Positions 18,484 through 37,451 are shown, counted from the first letter of the stretch. The stretch: DNA of 64,000 bases from an uncultured Coriobacteriales bacterium (GCA_934636245.1 CAKUAI010000009.1:83510-147509); one strand, 5' to 3'. Notes: generated from the letters alone by a model not told the origin. Program-made: numbers and translations.

Positions 18484-18559
18484 AGGCCAGTAGCTCCAAT
18501 GGTAGAGCGGCGGTCTCCAAAACCGTTTGTTGGGGGTTCGAGTCCCTCCTGGCCTGCCA
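18484..18559 (+). tRNA. tRNA-Trp (anticodon CCA)
   Basis: Acceptor AGGCCAG/CTGGCCT, anticodon stem GCGGT/ACCGT with loop CTCCAAA, T loop TTCGAGT, encoded CCA. It lies between rpmG and secE. Confidence 0.96.
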
Positions 18560-18569
18560 GTATTTTATC

Positions 18570-18602
18570 GACTCGTCCATCGTAAGGTGGGCGAGTCTTT
18601 TT
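18570..18602 (+). terminator. terminator or attenuator between tRNA-Trp and secE
   Basis: GACTCGTCCATC pairs with GGTGGGCGAGTC across GTAA, then TTTTT. secE starts only 41 bases later with no clear promoter, so partial read-through is likely. Confidence 0.8.
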
Positions 18603-18643
18603 ATGTCTGTAGTATTTGCTTCACGGTGATTAAGGACTACCTT

Positions 18644-18940
18644 ATGGCATCGAGCAATTCCAAGAAGGTCTCTGGCGAGGGCAAGAAGGCTGTTGCTGCC
18701 GAGGCAAAGAAGAAGGACGCCAAGAAGGCCGACTCCAAGAAGCCCGGACTCGTTGAGCGCGCTCGCACCTACTTCAAGGGCGTCAAGTCCGAGATCAAGC
18801 GCGTGACGTGGCCCACGAAGAACGAGCTCGTTAAGTACACCGGTGCCGTTCTGGGCATGCTTGTGTTCTTCGGCGTCCTTATCGCTGTAGTAGACGCAGT
18901 CATCGTTCCTGTGCTCTACGCCTACCAGGGATTGAGGTAA
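18644..18940 (+). CDS. secE: preprotein translocase subunit SecE
   Basis: The 98-residue subunit of the SecYEG channel. A Lys/Ala-rich N-terminal stretch (1-40) is followed by the amphipathic helix with VKSEIKRVTWPTKNE and a single membrane segment (about 66-90). TAAGGA lies before the ATG at 18644; a longer frame would run into tRNA-Trp. It is 3 bases from nusG, the usual secE-nusG pair. Confidence 0.95.
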   Translation: MASSNSKKVSGEGKKAVAAEAKKKDAKKADSKKPGLVERARTYFKGVKSEIKRVTWPTKNELVKYTGAVLGMLVFFGVLIAVVDAVIVPVLYAYQGLR

Positions 18941-18943
18941 GTA

Positions 18944-19483
18944 ATGGCTAAGCGTTGGTATGTCGTCCACACGTACTCTGGCTACGAGAACAAGGTCAAG
19001 GCCGACCTGCAGCATCGTGTTGAGATGAACGGCCTCACCAAGTCCATCGTTGACATCGAGATCCCCACTGAGGAGGTCACCGAGGTCAAGGAGGGCGGCC
19101 AGCGTAGCGTCAAGGAGTCCAAGGTTCTTCCCAGCTACGTTCTCGTGCGCATGGAGATGAACGACCACACCTGGTCTATCGTGCGCAATACCCCCGGTGT
19201 CACCGGTTTCGTGGGTGCAGACAACAACAAGCCTGTGCCCCTCACGCGTGATGAGTTCAACTCCATCATGCACCGTGACGAGGCTGGCACGCCTGTTCGT
19301 CACACCTCTGTCGACGTCGAGGTGGGGCAGACCGTCAAGGTTAAGTCTGGCCCTCTGGCCGATTTCGACGGTATCGTGACGGAGGTCAATCCTGAGGCCG
19401 GGAAGGTGCGCGTTAGCGTTACAATCTTCGGTCGCGAGACTCCGGTCGAGCTTAGCTTCGATCAGATCGCCTCCATCAACTAG
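18944..19483 (+). CDS. nusG: transcription termination/antitermination protein NusG
   Basis: NusG binds the RNA polymerase clamp and links it to Rho or the ribosome. The 179 residues hold the NGN domain beginning WYVVHTYSGYENKVKADL and a C-terminal KOW domain (GPLADFDGIVTEVN). The length is near that of E. coli NusG, without the long acidic N-terminal extension of many actinobacterial NusG proteins. It is immediately downstream of secE and upstream of rplK. Confidence 0.96.
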   Translation: MAKRWYVVHTYSGYENKVKADLQHRVEMNGLTKSIVDIEIPTEEVTEVKEGGQRSVKESKVLPSYVLVRMEMNDHTWSIVRNTPGVTGFVGADNNKPVPLTRDEFNSIMHRDEAGTPVRHTSVDVEVGQTVKVKSGPLADFDGIVTEVNPEAGKVRVSVTIFGRETPVELSFDQIASIN

Positions 19484-19495
19484 GTTGATCCCAGC

Positions 19496-19527
19496 GAGCG
19501 TGTCCTCATCATTGATGGGGCACGCTC
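19496..19527 (+). other. hairpin between nusG and rplK
   Basis: GAGCGTGTCC pairs with GGGCACGCTC across TCATCATTGATG, without a T-run. It may be a processing site or the base of an L11 leader. Confidence 0.35.
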
Positions 19528-19575
19528 ATGAGATATGTATCATTGGTTCGAGTCATATATGAAAGAGGATCTCAT

Positions 19576-20007
19576 ATGGCCCCCAAGAAGAAGGTAACTG
19601 GTTTCATCAAGCTCCAGATTCCGGCCGGCGCCGCTAACCCTGCGCCTCCCGTCGGCCCCGCTCTGGGCTCCAAGGGCGTCAACATCATGGCGTTCTGCAA
19701 GGAGTTCAACGCCCGCACCTCCGACAAGGCTGGCACGATCATCCCTGTCGAGATTACGGTGTTCGAGGACAAGAGCTTCGAGTTCATCACGAAGACCCCG
19801 CCGGCAGCCGTCCTGATCAAGCAGGCTTGCGGCATCAAGTCCGGTTCTGCCCGTCCCCAGGCTGACAAGGTTGCTCAGCTCACGCAGGATCAGCTGCGTC
19901 AGATTGCTGAGACCAAGATGCCCGACCTCAACGCCAACAGCATTGAGGCTGCCATGAGCATCATCGCCGGCACCGCCCGTTCCATGGGCGTCACCGTCGC
20001 CGAGTAA
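19576..20007 (+). CDS. rplK: 50S ribosomal protein L11
   Basis: L11 forms the stalk base and GTPase-associated centre with 23S rRNA. The 143 residues include the Pro-rich N-terminal domain ([20 protein letters not shown]) and the RNA-binding C-terminal domain (GTARSMGV). The ATG at 19576 after AAAGAGGAT is used; the frame upstream shows no homology. It is cotranscribed with rplA. Confidence 0.97.
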   Translation: MAPKKKVTGFIKLQIPAGAANPAPPVGPALGSKGVNIMAFCKEFNARTSDKAGTIIPVEITVFEDKSFEFITKTPPAAVLIKQACGIKSGSARPQADKVAQLTQDQLRQIAETKMPDLNANSIEAAMSIIAGTARSMGVTVAE

Positions 20008-20082
20008 ACCTGAACCTACGGCATTGCGCCGTTAGTGGGAGAGCCCCAAGAGGGACCCGACACAACCACGAAAGGAAACACC

Positions 20083-20799
20083 ATGCCTAAGCACGGCAAG
20101 CGTTACAACGAGCAGGCCGCCAAGATCGACTCCACCAAGCTTTACGCCCCCGTTGAGGCCGCCAAGCTGGCCAAGGAGACCGCTAGCGCCAAGTTCGACG
20201 AGTCCATCGAGGTTCACTTCCGCCTCGGCATCGACCCCCGCAAGGCCGACCAGAACATCCGCGGCTCCATCGCCCTGCCTCACGGTACCGGCAAGACCGT
20301 CCGCGTGGCTGTCTTCGCTGAGGGCGACAAGGCCCGCGAGGCTGAGGCCGCTGGCGCCGATGTCATCGGCTCCGACGAGCTCGTCGCTGCTATCCAGAAG
20401 GGCGAGATTAACTTCGACGCTGCTATCGCCACCCCGAACATGATGGCCAAGGTTGGCCGCATCGGTAAGATCCTTGGTCCCCGTGGCCTCATGCCCAACC
20501 CCAAGCTGGGCACCGTGACCATGGACGTCGCCAAGATGGTCTCCGAGCTCAAGGCCGGCCGCGTCGAGTACCGCGCTGACCGTTACGGCATCTGCCACAT
20601 CCCCATGGGCAAGGCTTCCTTCGAGCTCGAGAAGCTCGTGGAGAACTATGGCGCGCTCATGACTGAGATCCTCCGCGTCAAGCCCTCCACCGCCAAGGGC
20701 CGTTACGTCAAGTCCGTCACCATCACCTCGACCATGGGCCCTGGCATCAAGGTCGATCCCGCTGTGGTGCGCAACTTCATGGACGCCGCTGCCGAGTAG
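20083..20799 (+). CDS. rplA: 50S ribosomal protein L1
   Basis: L1 forms the mobile stalk at the E site and in many bacteria represses the rplKA message. The 238-residue product has the family signature region [22 protein letters not shown] precedes the ATG at 20083. A strong terminator follows the gene, ending the L11 operon. Confidence 0.97.
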   Translation: MPKHGKRYNEQAAKIDSTKLYAPVEAAKLAKETASAKFDESIEVHFRLGIDPRKADQNIRGSIALPHGTGKTVRVAVFAEGDKAREAEAAGADVIGSDELVAAIQKGEINFDAAIATPNMMAKVGRIGKILGPRGLMPNPKLGTVTMDVAKMVSELKAGRVEYRADRYGICHIPMGKASFELEKLVENYGALMTEILRVKPSTAKGRYVKSVTITSTMGPGIKVDPAVVRNFMDAAAE

Positions 20800-20823
20800 G
20801 CTTGTGCTCAAACGGTGTTGCTT

Positions 20824-20863
20824 GGACCCCTCTGCCAATTCTCATGGCAGGGGGGTCTTTTTT
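20824..20863 (+). terminator. terminator of the L11-L1 operon
   Basis: GGACCCCTCTGCCA pairs with TGGCAGGGGGGTC, followed by TTTTTTG. Confidence 0.93.
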
Positions 20864-20904
20864 GTGCTTAAATATACAAGCTTGCAAACGCAAGCACATC
20901 AACG

Positions 20905-20992
20905 TGATGCGATCCGCTGCCAAAGACGGCCGGTGTCCTTAAGGACATAATGGGGCAACCCTCCTGCCTAGGTGGTCAAAGGTTTGTACCTT
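20905..20992 (+). ncRNA. ribosomal protein L10 leader
   Basis: The stretch with GCTGCCAAAGACGGCCGGTG, TAATGGGGCAACCCTCCTGC and CTAGGTGGTCAAAGG matches the L10 leader found before rplJ, which binds L10 in complex with L7/L12 and gives feedback control. A terminator follows directly, pointing to control by premature termination. Outer limits are approximate. The 200 bases after it up to rplJ contain only this terminator and the ribosome site. Confidence 0.8.
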
Positions 20993-21032
20993 ACGGCCTC
21001 CTGTGTCTTTGCGGCATGGGGGGCCGTTTTCA
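20993..21032 (+). terminator. attenuator hairpin of the L10 leader
   Basis: ACGGCCTCC pairs with GGGGGCCGT across about 18 bases, followed by TTTTC. It lies between the leader and rplJ, 70 bases before the start. Confidence 0.7.
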
Positions 21033-21101
21033 TTTCCTTGTGAATGCGGCCTGCCACAAGCTTTCCGGCTGGTCGCGCACGAGGAAAGGAGGTGCAACGA
21101 T

Positions 21102-21593
21102 ATGCCCACTCAGAAAAAGATTGACCAGGTTGCTGCAATCACCGAGGACCTCGGCGCCAACGCCGGTTTCTTCGTCATCGATTACCGCGGCCTGACCGTG
21201 AAGGCCTTCAGCACTCTGCGTAAGAACCTTCGCGCCAACGGCGCCAAGTGCTCTGTTTACAAGAACAACCTTGTGAACCGTGCTCTGGTTGATTCGTCCA
21301 ATCCCGACATGGGCGAGCTGCTCACCGGTACCAACGCGTACGTCTTCTTCGAGAAGGATCCCGCAAGCGCCGGTAAGGTCATCAAGGACTTCGCTAAGGA
21401 GAACAAGTCCGTCGTGATCAAGTGCGGTCTCGTCGATGGTGCTGTGTGTGACGAGGCTACTGCCAACGCTATCGCCGATCTGCCCGGTCGCGAGCAGCTG
21501 CTCGGCACGATCCTGGCCACCATGCTCAACCCCATGTCCCAGATTGCTCGCGTTATCGACCTTATCCGCGAGCAGAAGGAGCAGGCTGCCTAA
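21102..21593 (+). CDS. rplJ: 50S ribosomal protein L10
   Basis: L10 anchors L7/L12 dimers on the stalk. 163 residues: an rRNA-binding N-terminal domain (FFVIDYRGLTV, KNNLVNRAL) and a C-terminal helix that binds L7/L12. AAAGGAGG precedes the ATG at 21102. It is likely controlled by the leader upstream. Confidence 0.96.
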   Translation: MPTQKKIDQVAAITEDLGANAGFFVIDYRGLTVKAFSTLRKNLRANGAKCSVYKNNLVNRALVDSSNPDMGELLTGTNAYVFFEKDPASAGKVIKDFAKENKSVVIKCGLVDGAVCDEATANAIADLPGREQLLGTILATMLNPMSQIARVIDLIREQKEQAA

Positions 21594-21664
21594 GAGCTGC
21601 TTGATTCGCGAGCTTTTTAAATCGCCTGTCGCATATGCGGCATAGCATTAGAAGGAGTTTTACA

Positions 21665-22036
21665 ATGGCTGTCACCAAGGAAGAGATCGTCGAGACCCTT
21701 AAGGGCATGACGGCGATTGAGCTTTCTGAGCTCGTTCACGAGCTCGAGGACGTCTTCGGCGTCTCCGCTGCCCCCGTTGCCGTTGCCGCTGTTGCTGGCG
21801 CCGGCGCTGACGCTGAGGAGGAGAAGACCGAGTTTGACGTGGTCCTCGAGTCCTTCGGCGCCAACAAGATCGCCGTCATCAAGGTTGTCCGTGAGCTCAC
21901 GGGCCTGGGCCTCAAGGAGGCCAAGGAGGCCGTCGACGGTTGCCCCAAGGCTCTTCTCGAGGGCGTCAACAAGGACAAGGCCGACGAGGCCAAGGCCAAG
22001 CTCGAAGAGGCTGGTGCTACCGCTTCCGTTAAGTAG
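21665..22036 (+). CDS. rplL: 50S ribosomal protein L7/L12
   Basis: The stalk protein that recruits translation GTPases. 123 residues: N-terminal dimerisation domain (about 1-33), Ala/Val/Gly-rich hinge (36-55), and C-terminal domain with [24 protein letters not shown] precedes the ATG. Tandem terminators follow, separating it from rpoBC. Confidence 0.97.
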   Translation: MAVTKEEIVETLKGMTAIELSELVHELEDVFGVSAAPVAVAAVAGAGADAEEEKTEFDVVLESFGANKIAVIKVVRELTGLGLKEAKEAVDGCPKALLEGVNKDKADEAKAKLEEAGATASVK

Positions 22037-22065
22037 TCTTAACCTACTTATTACGAGCGCACAAG

Positions 22066-22097
22066 GCGGGGTCCGGGTTACCGGGCTCCGCTTTTTT
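22066..22097 (+). terminator. first terminator after rplL
   Basis: GCGGGGTCCGG pairs with CCGGGCTCCGC, then TTTTTT. Confidence 0.9.
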
Positions 22098-22113
22098 GTT
22101 TGCAGTGGGGGGA

Positions 22114-22145
22114 GGGCTGCCCGATTATGTTCGGGTGGCCCTTTT
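22114..22145 (+). terminator. second terminator after rplL
   Basis: GGGCTGCCCGA pairs with TCGGGTGGCCC across TTATGT, followed by TTTT. Confidence 0.75.
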
Positions 22146-22201
22146 GTATGCGCGCCCTATACCACATATGAGGGGTCTTGGTGTACGTGAATTCTGAGGT
22201 T

Positions 22202-22229
22202 TTGCATACAAGAAATTTTGCTTTACAAT
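22202..22229 (+). promoter_or_regulatory. rpoBC promoter
   Basis: TTGCAT (22202-22207), 16 bases, TACAAT (22224-22229), 51 bases before the rpoB GTG. With the tandem terminators it makes rpoBC a separate transcription unit from rplJL. Confidence 0.6.
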
Positions 22230-22280
22230 AAAGGGTTGCGCGTAACATGCCATTTCTCTACTCGAAGGAGGCATCGCCGA

Positions 22281-25799
<3,519 letters not shown>

Positions 25800-25801
25800 C
25801 A

Positions 25802-30349
<4,548 letters not shown>

Positions 30350-30375
30350 CGCTCGGTTTCGATTGCGTTGAACTG

Positions 30376-30408
30376 TGGGGCCCGCCGTAATCTGACGGGC
30401 CCCATTTG
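30376..30408 (+). terminator. terminator-like hairpin after rpoC
   Basis: TGGGGCCCG pairs with CGGGCCCCA across CCGTAATCTGA, followed by the weak tract TTTGTG. Confidence 0.65.
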
Positions 30409-30506
30409 TGAAAACTCCGGGAAGTTTGTTTTACGTTGCAAAGACAAACAGCCCGTTTAGCTGCGGAGAAGTGCTCCGGGATGGATACGCCCGGCTCCGT
30501 GGCATT

Positions 30507-30535
30507 TTGACAATCAAGAGGAGGGATAATAATCT
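30507..30535 (+). promoter_or_regulatory. str operon promoter
   Basis: TTGACA (30507-30512), 17 bases, TAATCT (30530-30535). A GC-rich hairpin (TGTCCGGGCCG with CGGCCCGACA, 30546-30570) follows in the short leader before rpsL. Confidence 0.75.
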
Positions 30536-30602
30536 ACCTCCTCGTGTCCGGGCCGCGTCCCGGCCCGACATTTCCAAGACGAGTTCTGAAGGAGCGAGAG
30601 CT

Positions 30603-30974
30603 TTGCCTACCATTAACCAGCTTGTACGCCAGGGGCGCACCAAGGTTGCCTCCAAGTCCAAGAACGCAGCCCTGAAGGGTAACCCTCAGAAGCGTGGCGT
30701 CTGCACCCGTGTTTACACCACCAGCCCCAAGAAGCCTAACTCGGCTCTTCGTAAGGTCTGCCGTGTTCGTCTCGTCAACGGCATCGAGACCACCGCTTAC
30801 ATCCCCGGTGAGGGCCACAACCTCCAGGAGCACTCCATCGTGCTCGTGCGCGGCGGCCGCGTCCGCGACCTGCCTGGTGTGCGTTACAAGGTCATTCGTG
30901 GCGCCTACGACTGCGCTGCTGTTGCCAACCGTAAGCAGGGCCGCTCCCGCTACGGTGCCAAGCGCCCGAAGTAA
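30603..30974 (+). CDS. rpsL: 30S ribosomal protein S12
   Basis: S12 lines the decoding centre and sets accuracy. The 123-residue product starts [11 protein letters not shown] and has the streptomycin-determining loop [13 protein letters not shown] with Lys at the usual resistance positions (K43 and K88 equivalents), i.e. the sensitive form. GVRYKVIRG follows. The start is a TTG at 30603 behind GAAGGAG; upstream in-frame sequence lies before the promoter and shows no homology. First gene of rpsL-rpsG-fusA. Confidence 0.95.
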   Translation: MPTINQLVRQGRTKVASKSKNAALKGNPQKRGVCTRVYTTSPKKPNSALRKVCRVRLVNGIETTAYIPGEGHNLQEHSIVLVRGGRVRDLPGVRYKVIRGAYDCAAVANRKQGRSRYGAKRPK

Positions 30975-31032
30975 GCTGCCTTTCTTTAACGCCCATTAGG
31001 CCTTGAGCCTGCACTGAACATGAGGAGTTTGA

Positions 31033-31503
31033 ATGTCTCGTCGTAATGCTGCTGTCCGTCGTGAGGTTGCGCCTGACGCTGTTTACAACAACCGTCTTGT
31101 TACGCAGCTGATCAACAAGATCATGCTCGACGGCAAGAAGTCCACTGCTGAGCGCATCGTGTACGGCGCTCTCGAGCTCGTTGCCGAGAAGACCGGCTCT
31201 GAGCCCATCGCTACCTTCCGCAAGGCCATGGACAACGTGAAGCCCACGCTGGAGACCAAGGCAAAGCGCGTCGGTGGCGCCACCTATCAGGTCCCCATGG
31301 AGGTCAACTCCCGTCGTGCTACGGCCGTCGGCCTGCGCTGGCTCGTGAAGTTTGCCCGCGACCGCAAGGAGAAGACGATGGTCGAGCGTCTGGCCAACGA
31401 GATTCTCGACGCCTCTAACGGCGTCGGCGGCGCTGTCAAGAAGCGCGAGGACACCTACAAGATGGCCGAGGCCAACCGCGCCTTCTCGCACTACCGCTGG
31501 TAA
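31033..31503 (+). CDS. rpsG: 30S ribosomal protein S7
   Basis: S7 nucleates the 30S head and contacts E-site tRNA. 156 residues starting [19 protein letters not shown], with the conserved [13 protein letters not shown] and AHYRW-like SHYRW end. TGAGGAG precedes the ATG. It is in the str operon between rpsL and fusA with the usual order. Confidence 0.97.
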   Translation: MSRRNAAVRREVAPDAVYNNRLVTQLINKIMLDGKKSTAERIVYGALELVAEKTGSEPIATFRKAMDNVKPTLETKAKRVGGATYQVPMEVNSRRATAVGLRWLVKFARDRKEKTMVERLANEILDASNGVGGAVKKREDTYKMAEANRAFSHYRW

Positions 31504-31578
31504 GTCGCCTGTCGTGCATCGCGTAAGTGGTGCACATTCGAACTTCCCCTTAACGGCTTCATCTAAGGAGATTACAGC

Positions 31579-33681
<2,103 letters not shown>

Positions 33682-33756
33682 AGCAATTTCAGCAGAGAAG
33701 GGGAGCGCTGCGGCGCTCGGCTAAATGCCTTACCCTTGATTTTTGGAGGTATCGAG

Positions 33757-34065
33757 TTGGCTTCTCAGAAGATCAGGATTCGCCTGAAGGGTTTTGACCA
33801 CGAGATCGTGGATCAGTCCTCCAAGCTCATCGTAGACACCGCGCTGCAGACGGGTGCCAAGGTTTCCGGCCCCATCCCGCTGCCCACCGAGCGCAACCTC
33901 TACACCGTCATTCGTTCGCCCCACGTGAACAAGGACAGCCGTGAGCAGTTCGAGATGCGCACCCACAAGCGCCTCATCGACATCGTCGAGCCCACGCCTT
34001 CCACTGTTGACTCGCTTATGCGTCTCAACCTTCCCTCCGGTGTGGATATCGAGATCAAGCTTTAG
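33757..34065 (+). CDS. rpsJ: 30S ribosomal protein S10
   Basis: S10 is part of the 30S head and, as NusE, of antitermination complexes. 102 residues beginning (M)[15 protein letters not shown] with the signature [24 protein letters not shown]. The start is TTG at 33757, six bases after GGAGGT, and matches the family N-terminus. It heads the S10 cluster but a strong terminator separates it from rplC. Confidence 0.95.
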   Translation: MASQKIRIRLKGFDHEIVDQSSKLIVDTALQTGAKVSGPIPLPTERNLYTVIRSPHVNKDSREQFEMRTHKRLIDIVEPTPSTVDSLMRLNLPSGVDIEIKL

Positions 34066-34088
34066 AGATTTCGTTAACGAGTTGTAAT

Positions 34089-34129
34089 GCACAGCCCTCT
34101 GAGATATTCTTGGAGGGCTGTGCTTTTTT
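34089..34129 (+). terminator. terminator between rpsJ and rplC
   Basis: A perfect 11-base-pair stem GCACAGCCCTC/GAGGGCTGTGC across TGAGATATTCTTG, then TTTTTT. No promoter is evident between it and rplC. Confidence 0.92.
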
Positions 34130-34147
34130 ATGCATGGCCATACGTTT

Positions 34148-34198
34148 GCGGTCCTCTAGGTATGCCCGGAAGGGCCGGGTATTTTGTCCTAAGACCGC
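34148..34198 (+). other. structured leader of rplC
   Basis: An outer stem GCGGTCCTCTAGG/CCTAAGACCGC (34148-34160 with 34188-34198, 2-base bulge) encloses an inner hairpin ATGCCCGG/CCGGGTAT (34162-34169 with 34175-34182) that is followed by a short TTTT. It ends 17 bases before the rplC ATG. It could be an autoregulatory leader with a built-in weak terminator. Confidence 0.5.
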
Positions 34199-34215
34199 CC
34201 GAGGTAAGGAAGATC

Positions 34216-34836
34216 ATGATCAACACGATTCTTGGTCGCAAGATCGGGATGACGCAGGTCTGGAACGAGAACGATGAAGTCGTTCCTGTGACCGTCATCC
34301 AGGCTGGCCCCTGCGCTGTCACGCAGGTTAAGACTGTCGAGTCCGATGGTTACAGCGCCGTTCAGCTCGGCTGGGGCGACATCAAGGACAAGCATGTCAA
34401 CAAGCCCATGCGTGGCCATTTCGACAAGGCTGGCGTGAAGCCCACCCGTTACCTTCGCGAGGTTCGCGTTCCCGAGGGCGAGGCTCACTCCTGCGGCGAG
34501 CTCGTGACTGTCGCCGACTTTGCCCAGGTTGCAAAGGTCGACGTCACTGGCCGTTCCAAGGGTAAGGGTTTCCAGGGTACCATCCGTCGTCACAACTTCG
34601 ACGCCGGCCGTAAGACCCACGGTTCGCACAACTACCGCGCCCCGGGTTCGGTGGGTCAGTGCTCCCAGCCTTCTCGCATCTTCAAGGGCGTTCGCATGCC
34701 TGGTCACATGGGTGACGAGCGTGTTACCGTTCGCAACCTCCAGGTTGTCCGCGTTGACGAAGAGCAGAACCTGATTATCGTTCGCGGTGCCGTGCCCGGC
34801 GCCAAGAACGGCTTCGTCATCGTCCGCATGGCCTAA
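34216..34836 (+). CDS. rplC: 50S ribosomal protein L3
   Basis: L3 is an early assembly protein near the peptidyl transferase centre. The 206 residues start MINTILGRKIGMTQ and contain the long loop KGKGFQGTIRRHNF and GHMGDERVTVRNL. GAGGTAAGGA precedes the ATG. It follows a structured leader; rplD, rplW and rplB follow. Confidence 0.97.
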   Translation: MINTILGRKIGMTQVWNENDEVVPVTVIQAGPCAVTQVKTVESDGYSAVQLGWGDIKDKHVNKPMRGHFDKAGVKPTRYLREVRVPEGEAHSCGELVTVADFAQVAKVDVTGRSKGKGFQGTIRRHNFDAGRKTHGSHNYRAPGSVGQCSQPSRIFKGVRMPGHMGDERVTVRNLQVVRVDEEQNLIIVRGAVPGAKNGFVIVRMA

Positions 34837-34878
34837 CGGGCCCCGTCGAAGTAGCCCAAAGGCTTAAGGAGATAGACA

Positions 34879-35505
34879 ATGTCTACGATTGATGTCAAGA
34901 ACATCGCCGGCGAGAAGGTCGCCGAGCTCGAGCTCAGCGAGGCCGTGTACGGCATCGCCCCCAACGTGCCTGTGATGCACCAGTGCGTGCGTTACCTCAT
35001 GGCTGCCGATCGTGCTGGCACCCATGACACCAAGGGCCGTTCCGAGGTCCGTGGCGGCGGCCGCAAGCCGTGGCGTCAGAAGGGTACCGGCCGTGCCCGT
35101 CAGGGTTCGATCCGTGCTCCTCAGTGGCGTGGCGGCGGCGTCGTCTTTGGCCCGACTCCTCGCGATCACTCCTTCAACATGAACAAGAAGGAGATCAAGC
35201 TCGCTATGCGCAGCGCCCTTTCCGCTAAGCTGGCTGACAACGAGCTCGTCGTTGTCGACAAGTTCGATTTCGCCAACCCCAAGACCAAGGACGCCGTTGC
35301 CTGCATCAAGGCTCTTGGTCTGGATGGCAAGCGCGTCACCGTCGTGCTCACCGAGGACGACATTGAGACCGCCCTTTCTTTCCGTAACCTTCCCAAGGTT
35401 ACCGTTCTCTTCGACCATGAGATTGATACCTATTTCATGCTCGACAACAACGCTCTGGTGCTGGCCCAGCCCGTTGCCACCCGTCTTGGTGAGGAGCTCG
35501 CCTAA
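34879..35505 (+). CDS. rplD: 50S ribosomal protein L4
   Basis: L4 lines the exit tunnel and in E. coli represses the S10 operon. The 208-residue product has the tunnel-loop region RSEVRGGGRKPWRQKGTGRA and the signature FGPTPRDHSF. AAGGAG lies before the ATG. The stop overlaps the rplW start (TAATG). Confidence 0.97.
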   Translation: MSTIDVKNIAGEKVAELELSEAVYGIAPNVPVMHQCVRYLMAADRAGTHDTKGRSEVRGGGRKPWRQKGTGRARQGSIRAPQWRGGGVVFGPTPRDHSFNMNKKEIKLAMRSALSAKLADNELVVVDKFDFANPKTKDAVACIKALGLDGKRVTVVLTEDDIETALSFRNLPKVTVLFDHEIDTYFMLDNNALVLAQPVATRLGEELA

Positions 35506-35801
35506 TGTCTGTTTACGATCCGCATTCCATCATCATTCGCCCGGTCGTGTCCGAGGCTGCCTTCGACAAGATGGAGCTCAACAAGTACACGTTCGAGGTT
35601 GACCGTCGCGCCGACAAGCCCATGATTCGTCGTGCTATCCAGGACATCTTTGGTGTCAAGGTGACTCGCGTCAACACCCTGTGGGTCAAGCCGAAGCCCA
35701 AGCGCGTCCGTGCCCAGGCTGGCTACACCCGTACGTGGAAAAAGGCTGTAGTTACTGTCGCTGAGGGCGATTCCATCGAGATTTTCGGCGCTCAGGCGTA
35801 G
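35505..35801 (+). CDS. rplW: 50S ribosomal protein L23
   Basis: L23 sits at the tunnel exit and docks trigger factor and SRP. 98 residues, beginning with SVYDPHSIIIRPVVSEAAF and holding the typical FEVDRRADKPMIRRAI. The ATG overlaps the rplD stop. A hairpin terminator follows. Confidence 0.96.
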   Translation: MSVYDPHSIIIRPVVSEAAFDKMELNKYTFEVDRRADKPMIRRAIQDIFGVKVTRVNTLWVKPKPKRVRAQAGYTRTWKKAVVTVAEGDSIEIFGAQA

Positions 35802-35820
35802 AATACCCCTTTGGTTTTCT

Positions 35821-35850
35821 AGCCCGAGGACCTAGATCCTCGGGCTTTAT
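35821..35850 (+). terminator. hairpin between rplW and rplB
   Basis: A perfect 10-base-pair stem AGCCCGAGGA/TCCTCGGGCT across CCTAGA, then TTATGTTGT, a weak tract. Confidence 0.65.
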
Positions 35851-35856
35851 GTTGTA

Positions 35857-35950
35857 TTCGGGTGTTGTATGGATACACCCGGAGCCGTGGTTGTCCGGGG
35901 TCACAGGCGGAGGCTCAGCCTCACTCCCATGCGCCTGTTGGCAATCGGAC
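35857..35950 (+). other. structured leader of rplB
   Basis: A hairpin CGGGTGT/ACACCCG (35859-35881) is followed by a nested structure: GTCCG/CGGAC (35893-35897 with 35946-35950), ACAGGCG/CGCCTGT (35903-35909 with 35932-35938) and GAGGCT/AGCCTC (35910-35922). It ends 13 bases before the rplB ATG. I know of no described leader of this form here. Confidence 0.5.
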
Positions 35951-35963
35951 GAGAGGAGTTTAA

Positions 35964-36794
35964 ATGGGAGTTAAGCAGTACAAGCCTACTTCGGCTGGTA
36001 GGCGCTTCACGTCGGTCTCGGACTTCGCTGAGATTACGACGAACAAGCCTTACAAGCCCCTTCTTGAGCCTATCAAGAAGCACGGCGGCCGCAACAACAG
36101 CGGTCACCTGTCCATGCGCCATCAGGGCGGCGGCGCCAAGCGCATGTATCGTGTTATCGACTTCAAGCGCAACCACGACGGCGTGCCCGCCAAGGTTGCT
36201 ACGATCGAGTACGATCCGAACCGCAGCGCTCGTATCGCCCTCATCAACTACGCTGACGGCAAGAAGTCCTACATCCTCCAGCCCAAGGGCCTGAAGGTTG
36301 GCGACGTTGTCATGAGCGGCACTGGTGCCGACATTAAGCCCGGCAACTGCCTGCAGCTCGCCGACATCCCCGTGGGTACCGTTATCCACGCTGTCGAGTT
36401 CCAGCCCGGCAAGGGCGCCGCAATCGCCCGTTCCGCCGGTACGTCCATCCAGCTGATGGGCAAGGAGGGCAAGTATGCCATCCTGCGCATGCCCTCCAGC
36501 GAGATGCGTCGCGTGCTTCTCACCTGCCGCGCCACCATCGGTGAGGTCGGCAACGCTGAGCACGCCAACATCCGCATTGGTAAGGCCGGTCGTAACCGCC
36601 TGCGCGGCATCCGTCCTACCGTCCGCGGTACTGTTATGAACCCCGTTGACCACCCCCACGGCGGCGGCGAGGGCAAGAACCACACCTCTGGTCGCGCCTC
36701 TGTTTCGCCTTGGGGCACGCCTAGCAAGGGTTACAAGACGCGCGCTCGCAAGAAGCGTTCCAACCACATGATCATCCGCCGTCGCAAGAAGTAA
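35964..36794 (+). CDS. rplB: 50S ribosomal protein L2
   Basis: L2 is needed for subunit association and peptidyl transfer. 276 residues with [20 protein letters not shown] and the conserved [13 protein letters not shown] containing the essential His. AGAGGAG precedes the ATG. A long structured leader and a hairpin lie upstream, so it may be partly independent of rplC-D-W. Confidence 0.97.
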   Translation: MGVKQYKPTSAGRRFTSVSDFAEITTNKPYKPLLEPIKKHGGRNNSGHLSMRHQGGGAKRMYRVIDFKRNHDGVPAKVATIEYDPNRSARIALINYADGKKSYILQPKGLKVGDVVMSGTGADIKPGNCLQLADIPVGTVIHAVEFQPGKGAAIARSAGTSIQLMGKEGKYAILRMPSSEMRRVLLTCRATIGEVGNAEHANIRIGKAGRNRLRGIRPTVRGTVMNPVDHPHGGGEGKNHTSGRASVSPWGTPSKGYKTRARKKRSNHMIIRRRKK

Positions 36795-36814
36795 CCCGAG
36801 AAGGAGATACGTAA

Positions 36815-37087
36815 ATGAGCAGAAGCCTGAAGAAGGGCCCGTTCGTAGAGCCTCGCCTCCTCGGCCGCATCATTGCGATGAACGAGTCTGGCGATAAGAC
36901 GGTCGTGAAGACCTGGTCTCGCGCCTCTACGATTTTCCCTGAGATGGTTGGGCACACCATCGCGGTCCACGACGGCCGCAAGCACGTGCCTGTGTATGTC
37001 ACTGAGTCCATGGTTGGTCATAAGCTGGGCGAGTTCGCACCTACTCGTACCTTCAAGGGCCACTCGGCAGATAAGGGCAAGAGGTAA
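36815..37087 (+). CDS. rpsS: 30S ribosomal protein S19
   Basis: S19 is in the 30S head, in contact with S13. 90 residues starting [16 protein letters not shown], with the signature [28 protein letters not shown] precedes the ATG. Its stop overlaps the rplV start (TAATG). Confidence 0.97.
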   Translation: MSRSLKKGPFVEPRLLGRIIAMNESGDKTVVKTWSRASTIFPEMVGHTIAVHDGRKHVPVYVTESMVGHKLGEFAPTRTFKGHSADKGKR

Positions 37088-37446
37088 TGAGCGAAGAGAA
37101 GAACGTTATGGAAGCCAGGGCTATCGCCCGCTACGTGAGGATCTCTCCTCGTAAGGTCCGCGTTATCGTTGACCAGATCCGTGGCAAGGGCATCGCCGAG
37201 GCACGCACTATTCTGGCTTTCTCGGAGCGCTCTGCTGCCGAGACCGTGGCTAAGGTTCTGAACAGCGCCGTCGCTAACGCCGAGCACAACTACGGCATGC
37301 GCGCCGACAGCCTTGTTGTTAAGACCACCTTTGTTGACGAAGGCCCCACGATGAAGCGCATTCGTTGCCGCGCTAAGGGCTCTGCCGCTCGCATCAACAA
37401 GCGCACCAGCCACATCACCGTCGTCGTCGCACCGAAGGAGGCGTAA
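37087..37446 (+). CDS. rplV: 50S ribosomal protein L22
   Basis: L22 reaches from the surface into the exit tunnel with a long beta hairpin. 119 residues; [18 protein letters not shown] and the C-terminal [21 protein letters not shown] are typical. Translationally coupled to rpsS by a TAATG overlap. Confidence 0.97.
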   Translation: MSEEKNVMEARAIARYVRISPRKVRVIVDQIRGKGIAEARTILAFSERSAAETVAKVLNSAVANAEHNYGMRADSLVVKTTFVDEGPTMKRIRCRAKGSAARINKRTSHITVVVAPKEA

Positions 37447-37451
37447 GTCTT

